From: Arenibacter palladensis | GTDB lineage: Bacteria > Bacteroidota > Bacteroidia > Flavobacteriales > Flavobacteriaceae | DNA length: 64,000 bases | Direction of reading: 5' to 3' | NCBI RefSeq assembly: GCF_900129275.1 | Contig: NZ_FQUX01000008.1 | Location: 124,001 to 188,000 of the forward strand | In this document: positions 7,573-16,124 of the stretch, piece after piece | Layout of the letters: every line of letters starts with the position of its first letter | Numbering within the stretch: position 1 is the stretch's first letter | Notes under the pieces: model-generated | The model's database searches: none | The model's input: the letters and a program-made list of their open reading frames with translations, nothing else | Told to the model about the DNA's origin: nothing | Translations under genes and position numbers: made by a program

Positions 7573-9660
7573 CTATTGACCCCAGATCACTGGTAAGAAA
7601 ACCGTCATTTCTCCTTGGCCCCTATTGCTCCAAGCATAATAGGGTATTAAATTGGTTTTGTATTTTTCAAATATTGGAGCTGATACCTCACGATACATAC
7701 CTTCCAATTTGTCCTTCCTAATCAATATCTCTCCCTCCAAGGTTGTAACCCCACCTAAAAAATCGGGCCTATTGGTTGGGACCAACATTTTATTAGAGGA
7801 CAAATACACAGAAGTAATATCGGTTTGTGATGGCAGATCCGCTGACTCGATACAATAAACGACCGGACCTCTTTTAACGGCCACTTGGTTGCGCACCTCC
7901 TCTATACGGGGATGCCCTTCCACAAATTTGGTTTCCATAGGCATATCCAACAATATTATATCCCCTGCAGTCCATTTACGTTCGATTTTGGCAAAATTAC
8001 CGGGAATAATGTTATCGACGGATTGATTATTGACCGTAACTTTAGTTCCTTTAGCCCACTCTGGTATTCTTAAAAGCAACTCGTAAGGTGAATCTTTACA
8101 TTCCTCTATGGTTATCTTAACAGTCCCGTTCCAGGGATAATCAGTTTCTTGTTTCAATTTAATTACGGTACCGTCCAATAGGTTCGTTTCTAACTTGTTG
8201 CCTCCGTAAAGGTTTACTGAAATACCATTTTCAGACTTGCTATAGGCCCATCCCGGGGATTGGGCAATTGTTCTCACCAAATTTGGCGGACAACAAAAAC
8301 ATTGAAGATAAGGTTGTCTCTCAGGAAACTCAACATTCATTTTATCATAATCCAGGGCACCTTCTATCTTGCGCAAGGGATTGGAATAGTAATAATGGGT
8401 GCCATCCAAGCTAATACCGGACAAACCGCTATTGTGCAGAACCAACTCCATAATATCTACATGTTTGGAATTCCCACTCAAGGTCAGCATTCTATGGTTG
8501 AACATGGAGTTACAGATATTGGCACAGGTCTCATTATAGGCCGTCATATTGGGCATCATATATTCGTCTATAAAGCCTTCCTCTATTTTATCCAATCTGG
8601 AAGACCTGCCATAATGTGTTTGACCAACAGCCCCTGTAACATACATTTTTTTCAAAGTCACATTCTCCCATAGTCGGTCAAGAGCATCTATTAACGCCTT
8701 TTCCCCAGTTTCTGCGTACACATCTGCCGCACCTGCGTAGTAGTACAATGCCAAAACAGCATGGCCCACTGCTTCGGTTTCCTCTCTCAAAGCTACCCTT
8801 TCCTGAACCATATCGCCTATGGGGTATCCCTTGGTAGTTTCATCGTCCTCTATTTTATAGGTTCCCCGCATATTAATAAACTGTTCTGCCAATTCCAGGT
8901 AACGCTTGTCCTTTGTGGTACGATATAGCTCTACCAAGCCCATAATCTGTGTCTGATTGAAACCAAATCTTTTCAAATGATCCGACTTGGGAGAAAAAAG
9001 GTCGTACAAATAATCGGCATGTTTTACAGCTATATCAAGAAAATTTGTTTTTCCCGTTACCCTGTTGTGAATACAGGCCGCAGTCATTAAGTGTCCACTA
9101 TTATACAACTCGTGATACCTCCGGTTGGTAAACGGCTCAAGATCGTCCCTTATAATTATAGGAGTAGAAAGATAGCCGTCTTTTTGCTGTGCTTTGGCAA
9201 TAACTTCTATGATCTCATCTAATTCCGCCACTATTTTCTCATCCTTGTTAATGGCGTAAATATAGGTAGAGGCCTCCATCCACTTATAGAAATCCCCATC
9301 ATGCCACCAAAATCCTTTGTGTTCCCCTTCCTGAATCCCAGCAGCAATCTTAAAATTATTATATCCATGTCCAATATCTCCCTTTAAGATAGTTCCCATA
9401 TGCGGAATCATAACTTCTTCCGCAATTTTCCATTTTTCGGCCCAAAATCCTTCCGTCCATCGGCAATCCCCAATATCAATACTTTTTAATTTAGCATGTG
9501 GGCTGTTTGCGTTGTTTATAATACCCTTTCCAGTATCGAGGGAGCTGGCATAATTTACTTTTGTTGATGATTCTGTCCTTAAAGAATCCGTATCAACTGT
9601 TTTTTCTTGACAAGAGAGGACCAAAAATAATCCAAGTAGGAAAATCGATATATTTTTCAT
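7573..9660 (-). CDS. GH127 family glycoside hydrolase, lipoprotein
   Basis: A 695-residue paralogue of the GH127 at 3924-5933, with long identical stretches by eye (for example GEKALIDALDRLWENVT). The active-site set is conserved: ETC at 377-379 and CFCC at 454-457. It carries a lipoprotein signal, MKNISIFLLGLFLVLSC, with the lipidated Cys at 17 and a linker to about residue 55, so it should be anchored on the periplasmic or outer-membrane side. Paired with the unsecreted copy it suggests that terminal anhydrogalactose is removed in two compartments. It lies 16 bp downstream of the sulfatase at 9676. As with its partner, the 3,6-anhydro-D-galactosidase activity is inferred from the dau-type genes nearby and the known carrageenan PUL; the family itself also contains beta-L-arabinofuranosidases. 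Confidence 0.9.
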   Translation of the reverse strand: MKNISIFLLGLFLVLSCQEKTVDTDSLRTESSTKVNYASSLDTGKGIINNANSPHAKLKSIDIGDCRWTEGFWAEKWKIAEEVMIPHMGTILKGDIGHGYNNFKIAAGIQEGEHKGFWWHDGDFYKWMEASTYIYAINKDEKIVAELDEIIEVIAKAQQKDGYLSTPIIIRDDLEPFTNRRYHELYNSGHLMTAACIHNRVTGKTNFLDIAVKHADYLYDLFSPKSDHLKRFGFNQTQIMGLVELYRTTKDKRYLELAEQFINMRGTYKIEDDETTKGYPIGDMVQERVALREETEAVGHAVLALYYYAGAADVYAETGEKALIDALDRLWENVTLKKMYVTGAVGQTHYGRSSRLDKIEEGFIDEYMMPNMTAYNETCANICNSMFNHRMLTLSGNSKHVDIMELVLHNSGLSGISLDGTHYYYSNPLRKIEGALDYDKMNVEFPERQPYLQCFCCPPNLVRTIAQSPGWAYSKSENGISVNLYGGNKLETNLLDGTVIKLKQETDYPWNGTVKITIEECKDSPYELLLRIPEWAKGTKVTVNNQSVDNIIPGNFAKIERKWTAGDIILLDMPMETKFVEGHPRIEEVRNQVAVKRGPVVYCIESADLPSQTDITSVYLSSNKMLVPTNRPDFLGGVTTLEGEILIRKDKLEGMYREVSAPIFEKYKTNLIPYYAWSNRGQGEMTVFLPVIWGQ

Positions 9661-9675
9661 TTTTTCACTTTATAT

Positions 9676-11070
9676 TTAATTCTCATCATTTTTATGCCAA
9701 TAAGCATCCATTCGGTCTATATCCGCTTTTTCGTAACTCTTCTTAAGCAGCCACCTCGGACGTTCAAGCGTGGCTTCCCAAGCAAACAGTTCTTTATACA
9801 TCTGCTTAAACCTACCAGGTTCCGAAGCCGAAAGATCATTTAATTCCCTTTCATCATCCGGAAGATAAAAAAGCTGAGCAGGACGATCCGGGAAGCGCAC
9901 CAATTTCCAGTCCCCTTTTCTCATGGCAGCCCGCGCATCCCGCTTCCAAAAAAGTACCTCATGGGGGCGTTCCGTTTTCTTTCCATTTACAAAAGGAACT
10001 ATATCTACACCATCAATATCCTTTAAGTCGTGAACAGGACCCCCTGCTGCAAAATAAAAGGTAGGTAGAAGATCAAAGGTGCTAATTGGCTGGTCATAGG
10101 TGGTATTGGGTTTTAAATGTCCTGGCCACCTCATTAAGAACGGGACCCGTATACCACCTTCCAAATGAGTAGATTTTATACCACTTAAAGGGCTATTGTC
10201 AGATCCATTCTTATCTGAAGGTCCCCCATTGTCATTGGTAAAGACCACAATGGTATTCTCCGCTATACCCAACTCGGACAATTTATTCAATATTTTTCCG
10301 GCAGCCCGGTCTAAAGCCAAGGTCATTGCCGCCACTATTTTTCTATTGCCTGATAAACTAGGAAATTGATTTAAATCCTCCTCCGTGGCATCCATTGGCG
10401 TGTGGACGGCATTGAAGGAAAGAAAGGCGAAGAATGGTGTTTTCGACTTACTTTTTCTTTCAATAAAACTAAGGGATTCCTCGGCCAAGACATCGGTCAA
10501 ATACCCAGTATGTTCTTCGAACAGACCAAAATTGCGCTCCATTTTATTAAGGGATTCGGTTGGCTCGGCTTCATAAGGAAAATAGTCGCGAGCACCTCCC
10601 CGAAAACCATAAAACTCATCAAAACCACGTTTCAAAGGATGAAAACGATCGGCTCCACCTAAATGCCATTTACCGTAGAAGGCTGTGGCATAGCCCTGTT
10701 TTTTTAAATAATCTGCCATGGTAACTTCTTCAACCGGAAGGCCCATTTCCGCACCATCAGCGGCCGATACCGCGCTCATAAACCCAGGAACGTTGTTTTC
10801 TTCATATCCAAATCTATATTGCGACTTTCCTGTAATTAGCCCTGCTCTAGAAGGGCCACAGGTAGGGTGTGTAACATAAGCCTGGGTAAAACGGACACCT
10901 TGTTTGGCCAATTTATCCAAATTAGGGGTTTTCATGACGGTACTGCCCTGAAAACCAAAATCGGCGTAACCGGCATCATCTGCAAACAACAACACTATAT
11001 TCGGCTGTTCTTGGGCCACCCCAACTTGCAATGATGTAATGACACAAATAAGTACAAAAAGATTTTTCAT
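9676..11070 (-). CDS. Secreted S1 family sulfatase (S1_19-like)
   Basis: A sulfatase of about 464 residues. ATG codons exist at 11097 and 11070; I prefer 11070 because the signal peptide [20 protein letters not shown] begins there. Counted from the longer start, the DD metal pair is at 40-41 and the formylglycine motif CGPSR at 80-84, followed by GKWHLGG and FTNDNGGP. The segment [18 protein letters not shown] matches the sulfatase at 552-2030 in spacing, so the pair looks like diverged paralogues, possibly acting on different sulfate positions. It is the first gene of a four-gene unit (sulfatase, GH127, MFS, GH127) started by the operator module at 11139-11203. Confidence 0.9.
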   Translation of the reverse strand: MKNLFVLICVITSLQVGVAQEQPNIVLLFADDAGYADFGFQGSTVMKTPNLDKLAKQGVRFTQAYVTHPTCGPSRAGLITGKSQYRFGYEENNVPGFMSAVSAADGAEMGLPVEEVTMADYLKKQGYATAFYGKWHLGGADRFHPLKRGFDEFYGFRGGARDYFPYEAEPTESLNKMERNFGLFEEHTGYLTDVLAEESLSFIERKSKSKTPFFAFLSFNAVHTPMDATEEDLNQFPSLSGNRKIVAAMTLALDRAAGKILNKLSELGIAENTIVVFTNDNGGPSDKNGSDNSPLSGIKSTHLEGGIRVPFLMRWPGHLKPNTTYDQPISTFDLLPTFYFAAGGPVHDLKDIDGVDIVPFVNGKKTERPHEVLFWKRDARAAMRKGDWKLVRFPDRPAQLFYLPDDERELNDLSASEPGRFKQMYKELFAWEATLERPRWLLKKSYEKADIDRMDAYWHKNDEN

Positions 11071-11138
11071 ATTGTCCACGATTAAAGCAAATGACATTAT
11101 ACTACTTTAGATTTCATATTCTAGAAATCCAACCCATA

Positions 11139-11203
11139 CAAATTAATCAAAATAAAGTTTGTAAGGATTAATGAAATTTACCTTAGGCCGGCATTATTTT
11201 ACC
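11139..11203 (-). promoter_or_regulatory. AraC-type operator and -7 promoter element, site 3
   Basis: Half-sites TTTACC (11177-11182) and TTTACC (11198-11203) are an exact repeat 21 bp apart, with CATTAT at 11192-11197. The -7 element CAAATTAA (11139-11146; TTAATTTG on the minus strand) starts 38 bp before the operator. It drives the unit 11070-3924. Confidence 0.7.
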
Positions 11204-11292
11204 ACAATACGCCTTGTAATGGAATATATAGAAGCATTTCAGTGGAATGTTGCAATCCCGTAACTCCAGCAAGAAATAGAATACCTACAGCG

Positions 11293-13053
11293 TTAGTCCA
11301 ACCGTTTTACATCAACAAAGAGGGGACCTGTTGCTAGCCTTTCAGTTTTCAGGTAAGCGTGAAAATTACCGTCCCCCTGAGGAAGTACTACATTATTGAA
11401 CACGACCCTCTCCTGATTTTTCTTAACGGGAAGTTCAAAATGAACATTAAGAAATTTAATATGTGCGATACCATCTGCCGTCAATGGTGGCAAGTCTAGG
11501 CTAATTTCATATGTTCCGCCCGATGCTGTTACACGCCAATACCCTAGTTCGTTTTCAGAAATTACCCTAGGGCCGCCCCAATCGAAGCGTGACAAATTCA
11601 CATTTGGCTGTTCCATACTGCCCAAATGGATGCGCTGAATGCCTTTTGCATCGCGTTCTTCGGTTACTTCATCGAACCAGTTTTCGTATCGCTCCAATAG
11701 GTCTTCTACCAGTTCTGGATGTTTGGTGGCTAGATTGATGCGTTCGCTTGGATCAATTTCAATATCATATAGCTCCAGATTGGCAAGTATTTTTTTTAAT
11801 TCCCCGTCTTTAGGTTGGTACAAAATATTATGTGGGTCATCATGGGGGCCGATCAATTTATATTTCTGCGTCCTTACTGCAAAATGCATATATTTAAAAG
11901 GTGTAGGGCCATAATGCATTTGGGTGAAAAATGCTCTATCTTGAAGTAAAGCCGTATCATTATCTTTCCAAAGACGAAGCAACGATTTGCCATCGAATTT
12001 AATATTTTCAGGCTCTTTAATGTTGGCCATATCTAAAAGTGTAGGTGCAATATCTATAACAGAACCCATGGTTCTACGTTGTAGGCCCATTGAAAGTTCT
12101 GTGGGCCATTTTACAAAAAAGGGCACCCTTATACCAGCCTCATAAACACTGGTTTTAGTTCCTCTAAGATTGGCGACCCAACGACCTGGATACACGTCAT
12201 TTTTTGTTCTTCTATGTCTTGGTCCGTTATCGGAAAGAAATATCACTATGGTATTTTTTTCCAAACCAAGCCTTTTAATATGATTTAGTACTCTACCTAC
12301 ATTATAGTCAATATTGTCAATCATGCCATAGGTAAGTGCATTGTCTTCGTGCAACCCTATCCTACGATATGGTTCGGCTCTCTCATCCGGTACCTGCAAT
12401 GGAAAATGTGGCAAGTTGGTAGCCAAATAGGTAAAAAAGGGCTTTCCGTCCTTTTGAGCCATAAAATCTATGGCCGCCTCGGTAAAGATATCATCACAGT
12501 AGCCCTTGTACTTCTTTGAAACGTTGTTATGCTCAAGTACGGGATCGAAATAAGTGTTACCGGCAGGCCCTGCAGCCTGGCCTATGCCTCCTCCTTTATG
12601 AACTAGGGCTTCCTCAAAACCTTGGTCGGTGGGTCGCATTGGGAAATTATCTCCCAAATGCCATTTACCGAATATTCCTGTGTGATAGCCGTTCTCTTTT
12701 AGAATTTCTGCTATGGTCAATTCCGAAGTGTTCATAAAATGGTCTACTTGAGTAACGGCGGTGACCCCAGTGCGATAGGGGTATCTTCCGGTCAGAAGTG
12801 CAGCTCGGGATGCAGAACAGTTGGGATACGCCAAGAAATTGATCATTTCAATACCTTTTTTTGCAATGGCTTCCATGTTGGGAGTCTTTAGGTACGGATT
12901 TCCATGCATACCAATATCGCCATAACCTTGATCATCGGTCATCATGATAATGATATTTGGTTTTTTTGTTTGCGAAACCAAGGTTGAGGAAGTTATAAAA
13001 ATAGTTATGAAAACGACTATGGCGAGGTGATATTTTAATCTATTGGGATACAT
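11293..13053 (-). CDS. Secreted S1 family sulfatase with C-terminal extension
   Basis: A sulfatase of about 586 residues; the frame also has an ATG at 13080, but 13053 gives a normal signal peptide (MYPNRLKYHLAIVVFITIF, then SSTLVSQ). Counted from 13080, the DD pair is at 49-50 and the formylglycine motif CSASR at 88-92. This is the alanine version of the motif (C-x-A-S-R), which formylglycine-generating systems are known to accept. GKWHLG and LSDNGP follow. About 90 residues beyond the usual sulfatase end (GGTYEISLDLPPL onward) look like a small beta domain. It is the last gene of the long unit starting at 23585; the subfamily could be S1_17, which I cannot confirm. Confidence 0.88.
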   Translation of the reverse strand: MYPNRLKYHLAIVVFITIFITSSTLVSQTKKPNIIIMMTDDQGYGDIGMHGNPYLKTPNMEAIAKKGIEMINFLAYPNCSASRAALLTGRYPYRTGVTAVTQVDHFMNTSELTIAEILKENGYHTGIFGKWHLGDNFPMRPTDQGFEEALVHKGGGIGQAAGPAGNTYFDPVLEHNNVSKKYKGYCDDIFTEAAIDFMAQKDGKPFFTYLATNLPHFPLQVPDERAEPYRRIGLHEDNALTYGMIDNIDYNVGRVLNHIKRLGLEKNTIVIFLSDNGPRHRRTKNDVYPGRWVANLRGTKTSVYEAGIRVPFFVKWPTELSMGLQRRTMGSVIDIAPTLLDMANIKEPENIKFDGKSLLRLWKDNDTALLQDRAFFTQMHYGPTPFKYMHFAVRTQKYKLIGPHDDPHNILYQPKDGELKKILANLELYDIEIDPSERINLATKHPELVEDLLERYENWFDEVTEERDAKGIQRIHLGSMEQPNVNLSRFDWGGPRVISENELGYWRVTASGGTYEISLDLPPLTADGIAHIKFLNVHFELPVKKNQERVVFNNVVLPQGDGNFHAYLKTERLATGPLFVDVKRLD

Positions 13054-13169
13054 CCCACCATTGGAGCAGAAACAAATCATTTTTTAGTATTTAAATTGGA
13101 GCTCATATAAATTTTATATCATTCTATTTGGTATCCTGTTATCACGCAGAATTGAAAAACCTTAAAACC

Positions 13170-14327
13170 CTACCAATTGGTAAAGGAACCGTCTTTGCGT
13201 TTTAATCGTGGAGTTTCCACCATTTTAAAAGTTGTTTTGGATGCCAATTCTTCGTTGAATTCTACCCCTAGACCCGGACCTGAAGGTAAAATATAGCGGG
13301 ATCCTTCCATTACCGGTTGTTGAGGATAATACTTCGGATTATCAAAACCAGGGTTTTCCACTGGTGTGTGAAGTTCCTCCATCCACCCAAAATTTGGGGA
13401 TGCGGCTGCAAGATGCAAAGAAGCCGCCGTACAAATGGGCCCAATGGGATTGTGTGGCATCAGATCAATATAATGGGCCTCGGCCATGGCAGCCACTTTC
13501 ATGGCTTCCGTCAATCCTCCCACATTACAAACATCGATTCTTGCAAATTGTGTGATTCCTCTTTCCAAATAAGGCAAAAATTGCCATTTACTGGCAAATT
13601 CCTCGCCAAGGGCAAAAGGTACAGGAATCATTTTGCGCAAGCTTTCATAGGCTTCAGGAGTCTCATCCCTTATGGGCTCCTCAATAAAATCAAGTGTTCC
13701 TACGGGCATTCTGTTTATGAAAGATACGGTCTCGGCAGCCGTAAGACGGTGATGGTAATCGATGCCAATGGTTGGTAATGACCCTAATTCCTTTCGTAGT
13801 TCTGTTACCCATTCGGAGACAATTGCGATAGATTCCCGTGGTTCAAATATTGATTCAGACTTGCCTAAATACTCAGCAGGAGCAAGTCTTAGCACATTCC
13901 ATCCTTCCTTAACCAAGACCCTTGCCTTTTCAATTAATTCTTCCTTAGAACGAAAAAGCAAGGAAGCAAAACAATCCACATAGTCTCGTTGTTTACCCCC
14001 CAATAGTTCATAGACCGGTACACCCAATGCCTTTCCCTTAATATCATAGAGCGCAATATCTATGGCTGAAATTGCAGCCGTCAATACCCTGCCACCTTCA
14101 AAATACTGGCCACGATACAAATCTTGCCAAATGGCGCCGATTTGAAACGGATCCTTACCTATTAAAAGTGGGCGAAAATGGTCAATGGCACCTATAACGG
14201 CCAACTCTCGGCCGCTAATTCCGGAAGCGCCCCAACCATAAATGCCTTCATCGGTCTCAATTTTAATGTTCAATTGGCTCCTTTCGGCAATGTTGACGGG
14301 AAATGATTTAATGTCGGTTATTTTCAT
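13170..14327 (-). CDS. dgoD: D-galactonate dehydratase-like enolase superfamily enzyme
   Basis: A 385-residue mandelate racemase/enolase superfamily protein that would dehydrate D-galactonate to 2-keto-3-deoxy-D-galactonate. Metal ligands are visible in the expected places: Asp190 in GIDYHH, Glu216 in FIEEP and Glu242 in LGEE. His192 and His292 (MPHNPIGPI) match the acid/base pair of DgoD-type enzymes rather than the KxK pair of the racemase subgroup. Its product is the substrate of the kinase at 18930-19883. Thus D-galactose from carrageenan, if oxidised by the De Ley-Doudoroff route, would join the anhydrogalactose route. It lies 45 bp from the MFS gene upstream. Mannonate or gluconate as substrate remains possible. 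Confidence 0.82.
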   Translation of the reverse strand: MKITDIKSFPVNIAERSQLNIKIETDEGIYGWGASGISGRELAVIGAIDHFRPLLIGKDPFQIGAIWQDLYRGQYFEGGRVLTAAISAIDIALYDIKGKALGVPVYELLGGKQRDYVDCFASLLFRSKEELIEKARVLVKEGWNVLRLAPAEYLGKSESIFEPRESIAIVSEWVTELRKELGSLPTIGIDYHHRLTAAETVSFINRMPVGTLDFIEEPIRDETPEAYESLRKMIPVPFALGEEFASKWQFLPYLERGITQFARIDVCNVGGLTEAMKVAAMAEAHYIDLMPHNPIGPICTAASLHLAAASPNFGWMEELHTPVENPGFDNPKYYPQQPVMEGSRYILPSGPGLGVEFNEELASKTTFKMVETPRLKRKDGSFTNW

Positions 14328-14372
14328 CTTCTTATTAGTATTTTTAGTTGCCCTAAGTCTTATTACCCGCCC

Positions 14373-15671
14373 TTATGCGGAATCCAGTTCTATTCTTTTT
14401 ATTTTTCCCACTATTAGCAAAAAGGAAAGAAAGCCCACTATTGTGATGCCCCCAATAAAAAAAAGTGCAGGGCTAAAATCGTCCTTATCCACCAGGGCAC
14501 CTATTACCACTGGGACTATGACCGCCGATAATCCGCCCATTAAATTAAAAACTCCTCCGATCAGGCCTACCAGATGCTTTGGGGCAATCAACGAAACGAA
14601 TACCCAAGTAATCGAGGCTAGTCCGTTGCCAAAAAAGGCAATAGTCAAGAATAAAATTATAAAAAAAGTGCTATCTGTATAATTTGCCCCGACAATACTG
14701 AACGATAAAAAAAAACCGATCAAAACAGGGGTTTTTCTTGAAAATTCGATGGAGTATCCTTTTTTTATCATGTAGTCAGAAGTAAAACCTGACAAAAGTA
14801 CCCCCAGAAATGCCGCTAGAAATGGCACGGAGGCCAAGAAACCGGATTTAATAAAATCGAACCCCCGGTACTCCACCAAATATGTGGGAAACCAGGTGAG
14901 AAAGAAAATAGCCACAGAACCCACACAAAATTGTCCGATATAAACTCCCCATAATTTACGATGCTTGAACGCCTCGGCAAAATCCGCCCAACTGAATTTT
15001 GCCAATGAAGTTGATTTCTTGGCAACCTTTACTAACCCACCACCCTTTTCTATATATGAAAGTTCGGCCGCATTAATACTTCCGTGCCTATCGGGGTCCC
15101 GATAAAAAGCATACCAAACAACGGCCCAGATTATACCAACAAGACCAGAGGCAATGAGTAGCCCACGCCAGCCAACCCAATCTTGTACTGCCGTTAAAAC
15201 GGGAAACAAAAAAGCTAGTCCAATAAATTGACCGGAAGTATAAATGGCTATCGCCGACGCCCTTTCTTCTTCAGGAAACCACTTGGTAACTATAGCATTG
15301 TTAGCCGGATAAGAGGGAGCTTCGAATACCCCGATACTCGCCCGTAGACCCAAAAGAACGGCAAACGAATTTACAAACCCTTGCAATAGAGTAGCAATAG
15401 ACCAAAGAAAGAGCATTAAGGCATATAATATTCGCAATCGCATTTTATCAACTATAACTCCACCTGGAACTTGCAGAGCTACATAGGTCCAGCCAAATGC
15501 GGAAAACACCAGTCCCATTTGAACGGTACTTATTTCCAAAGATTCGCGCATAGCCGACGCCGCAACCGATATGTTTGTTCTATCCAAATAATTGATTACT
15601 ACCGTTCCAAAAATCAGTGCTAATATATTGTAACGCTTTTTTGTGGGTTTGGCAGACTTTGGAAATTTCAT
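14373..15671 (-). CDS. MFS transporter, anion:cation symporter family (DgoT/ExuT-like)
   Basis: A 432-residue, 12-helix major facilitator protein. The first helix carries the ACS-family signature NYLDRTNISVA, followed by the helix 2-3 loop DKMRLR, the helix 4 pattern RASIGVFEAPSYPANN and WFPEEERASA. The family imports sugar acids such as D-galactonate and hexuronates. Directly upstream of the dgoD-like gene (45 bp), it may import galactonate or anhydrogalactonate; this is inference. It is one of four sugar or sugar-acid transporters in region 1. The 83 bp between it and the VOC gene contain no obvious terminator. Confidence 0.88.
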   Translation of the reverse strand: MKFPKSAKPTKKRYNILALIFGTVVINYLDRTNISVAASAMRESLEISTVQMGLVFSAFGWTYVALQVPGGVIVDKMRLRILYALMLFLWSIATLLQGFVNSFAVLLGLRASIGVFEAPSYPANNAIVTKWFPEEERASAIAIYTSGQFIGLAFLFPVLTAVQDWVGWRGLLIASGLVGIIWAVVWYAFYRDPDRHGSINAAELSYIEKGGGLVKVAKKSTSLAKFSWADFAEAFKHRKLWGVYIGQFCVGSVAIFFLTWFPTYLVEYRGFDFIKSGFLASVPFLAAFLGVLLSGFTSDYMIKKGYSIEFSRKTPVLIGFFLSFSIVGANYTDSTFFIILFLTIAFFGNGLASITWVFVSLIAPKHLVGLIGGVFNLMGGLSAVIVPVVIGALVDKDDFSPALFFIGGITIVGFLSFLLIVGKIKRIELDSA

Positions 15672-15754
15672 TTATTAGGTTGTTTAACTAGTAAAGTATA
15701 AAAGTAGAACGATTTATAAAGTAGTAATGGCTCCTTAAAAAGTTAAATATAAGG

Positions 15755-16075
15755 TTATTTTGATATTTCCATAAATTCTACGGGAGATCCTTTGTGGACA
15801 ATGAAAGCCACTCGAACTCCTTCTGCCGGAGAAAATGTTTCCACTAGAATTTCACATCCTTTAAGGGCTTGTTCCATTTCATCAACTAAATAGGCCACAT
15901 GAGGAAGTGTTCGCATCATTTCTGGCATAGGGCTGTTGTTGTCGAACTTAACCCATTCTATCTGGTACTGATCTTTGTCGAATTCTGTATAGTGAATCCT
16001 TCCAGGTTCGTAAAACCCGTCCAAGTTTCTTTCTTCATTTGTGGGGATGCCTATGTGGTTAAAAGTTTAATTCAT
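15755..16075 (-). pseudogene. VOC (glyoxalase-like) family gene with a stop at codon 3
   Basis: The minus strand reads ATG (16073-16075), AAT, TAA, and then continues in the same frame with TFNHIGIPTNEE and the whole of a small VOC-superfamily domain to EFMEISK. VOC proteins normally begin with just this kind of first strand, whose His is often a metal ligand. A single base change (for example TTA to TAA) would explain the broken start. Downstream initiation at TTG 16024 would give an 89-residue protein lacking the first strand and that His. Either the gene is newly inactivated, or an unusual start such as ATA is used. It sits within the operon between the GH129-like and MFS genes; its function is unknown. 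Confidence 0.65.
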
Positions 16076-16124
16076 CTACTTAGTGTTATTTGTTCATTGC
16101 AAACAAGTTGGTCCACAATTAAAA

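Noticed and set aside
3924-9660. Reading the GH127 pair as beta-L-arabinofuranosidases of an arabinan locus
   Set aside because: The family allows it, but no arabinose genes are nearby, while sulfatases, a GH129-like gene and a complete anhydrogalactose-type pathway are.
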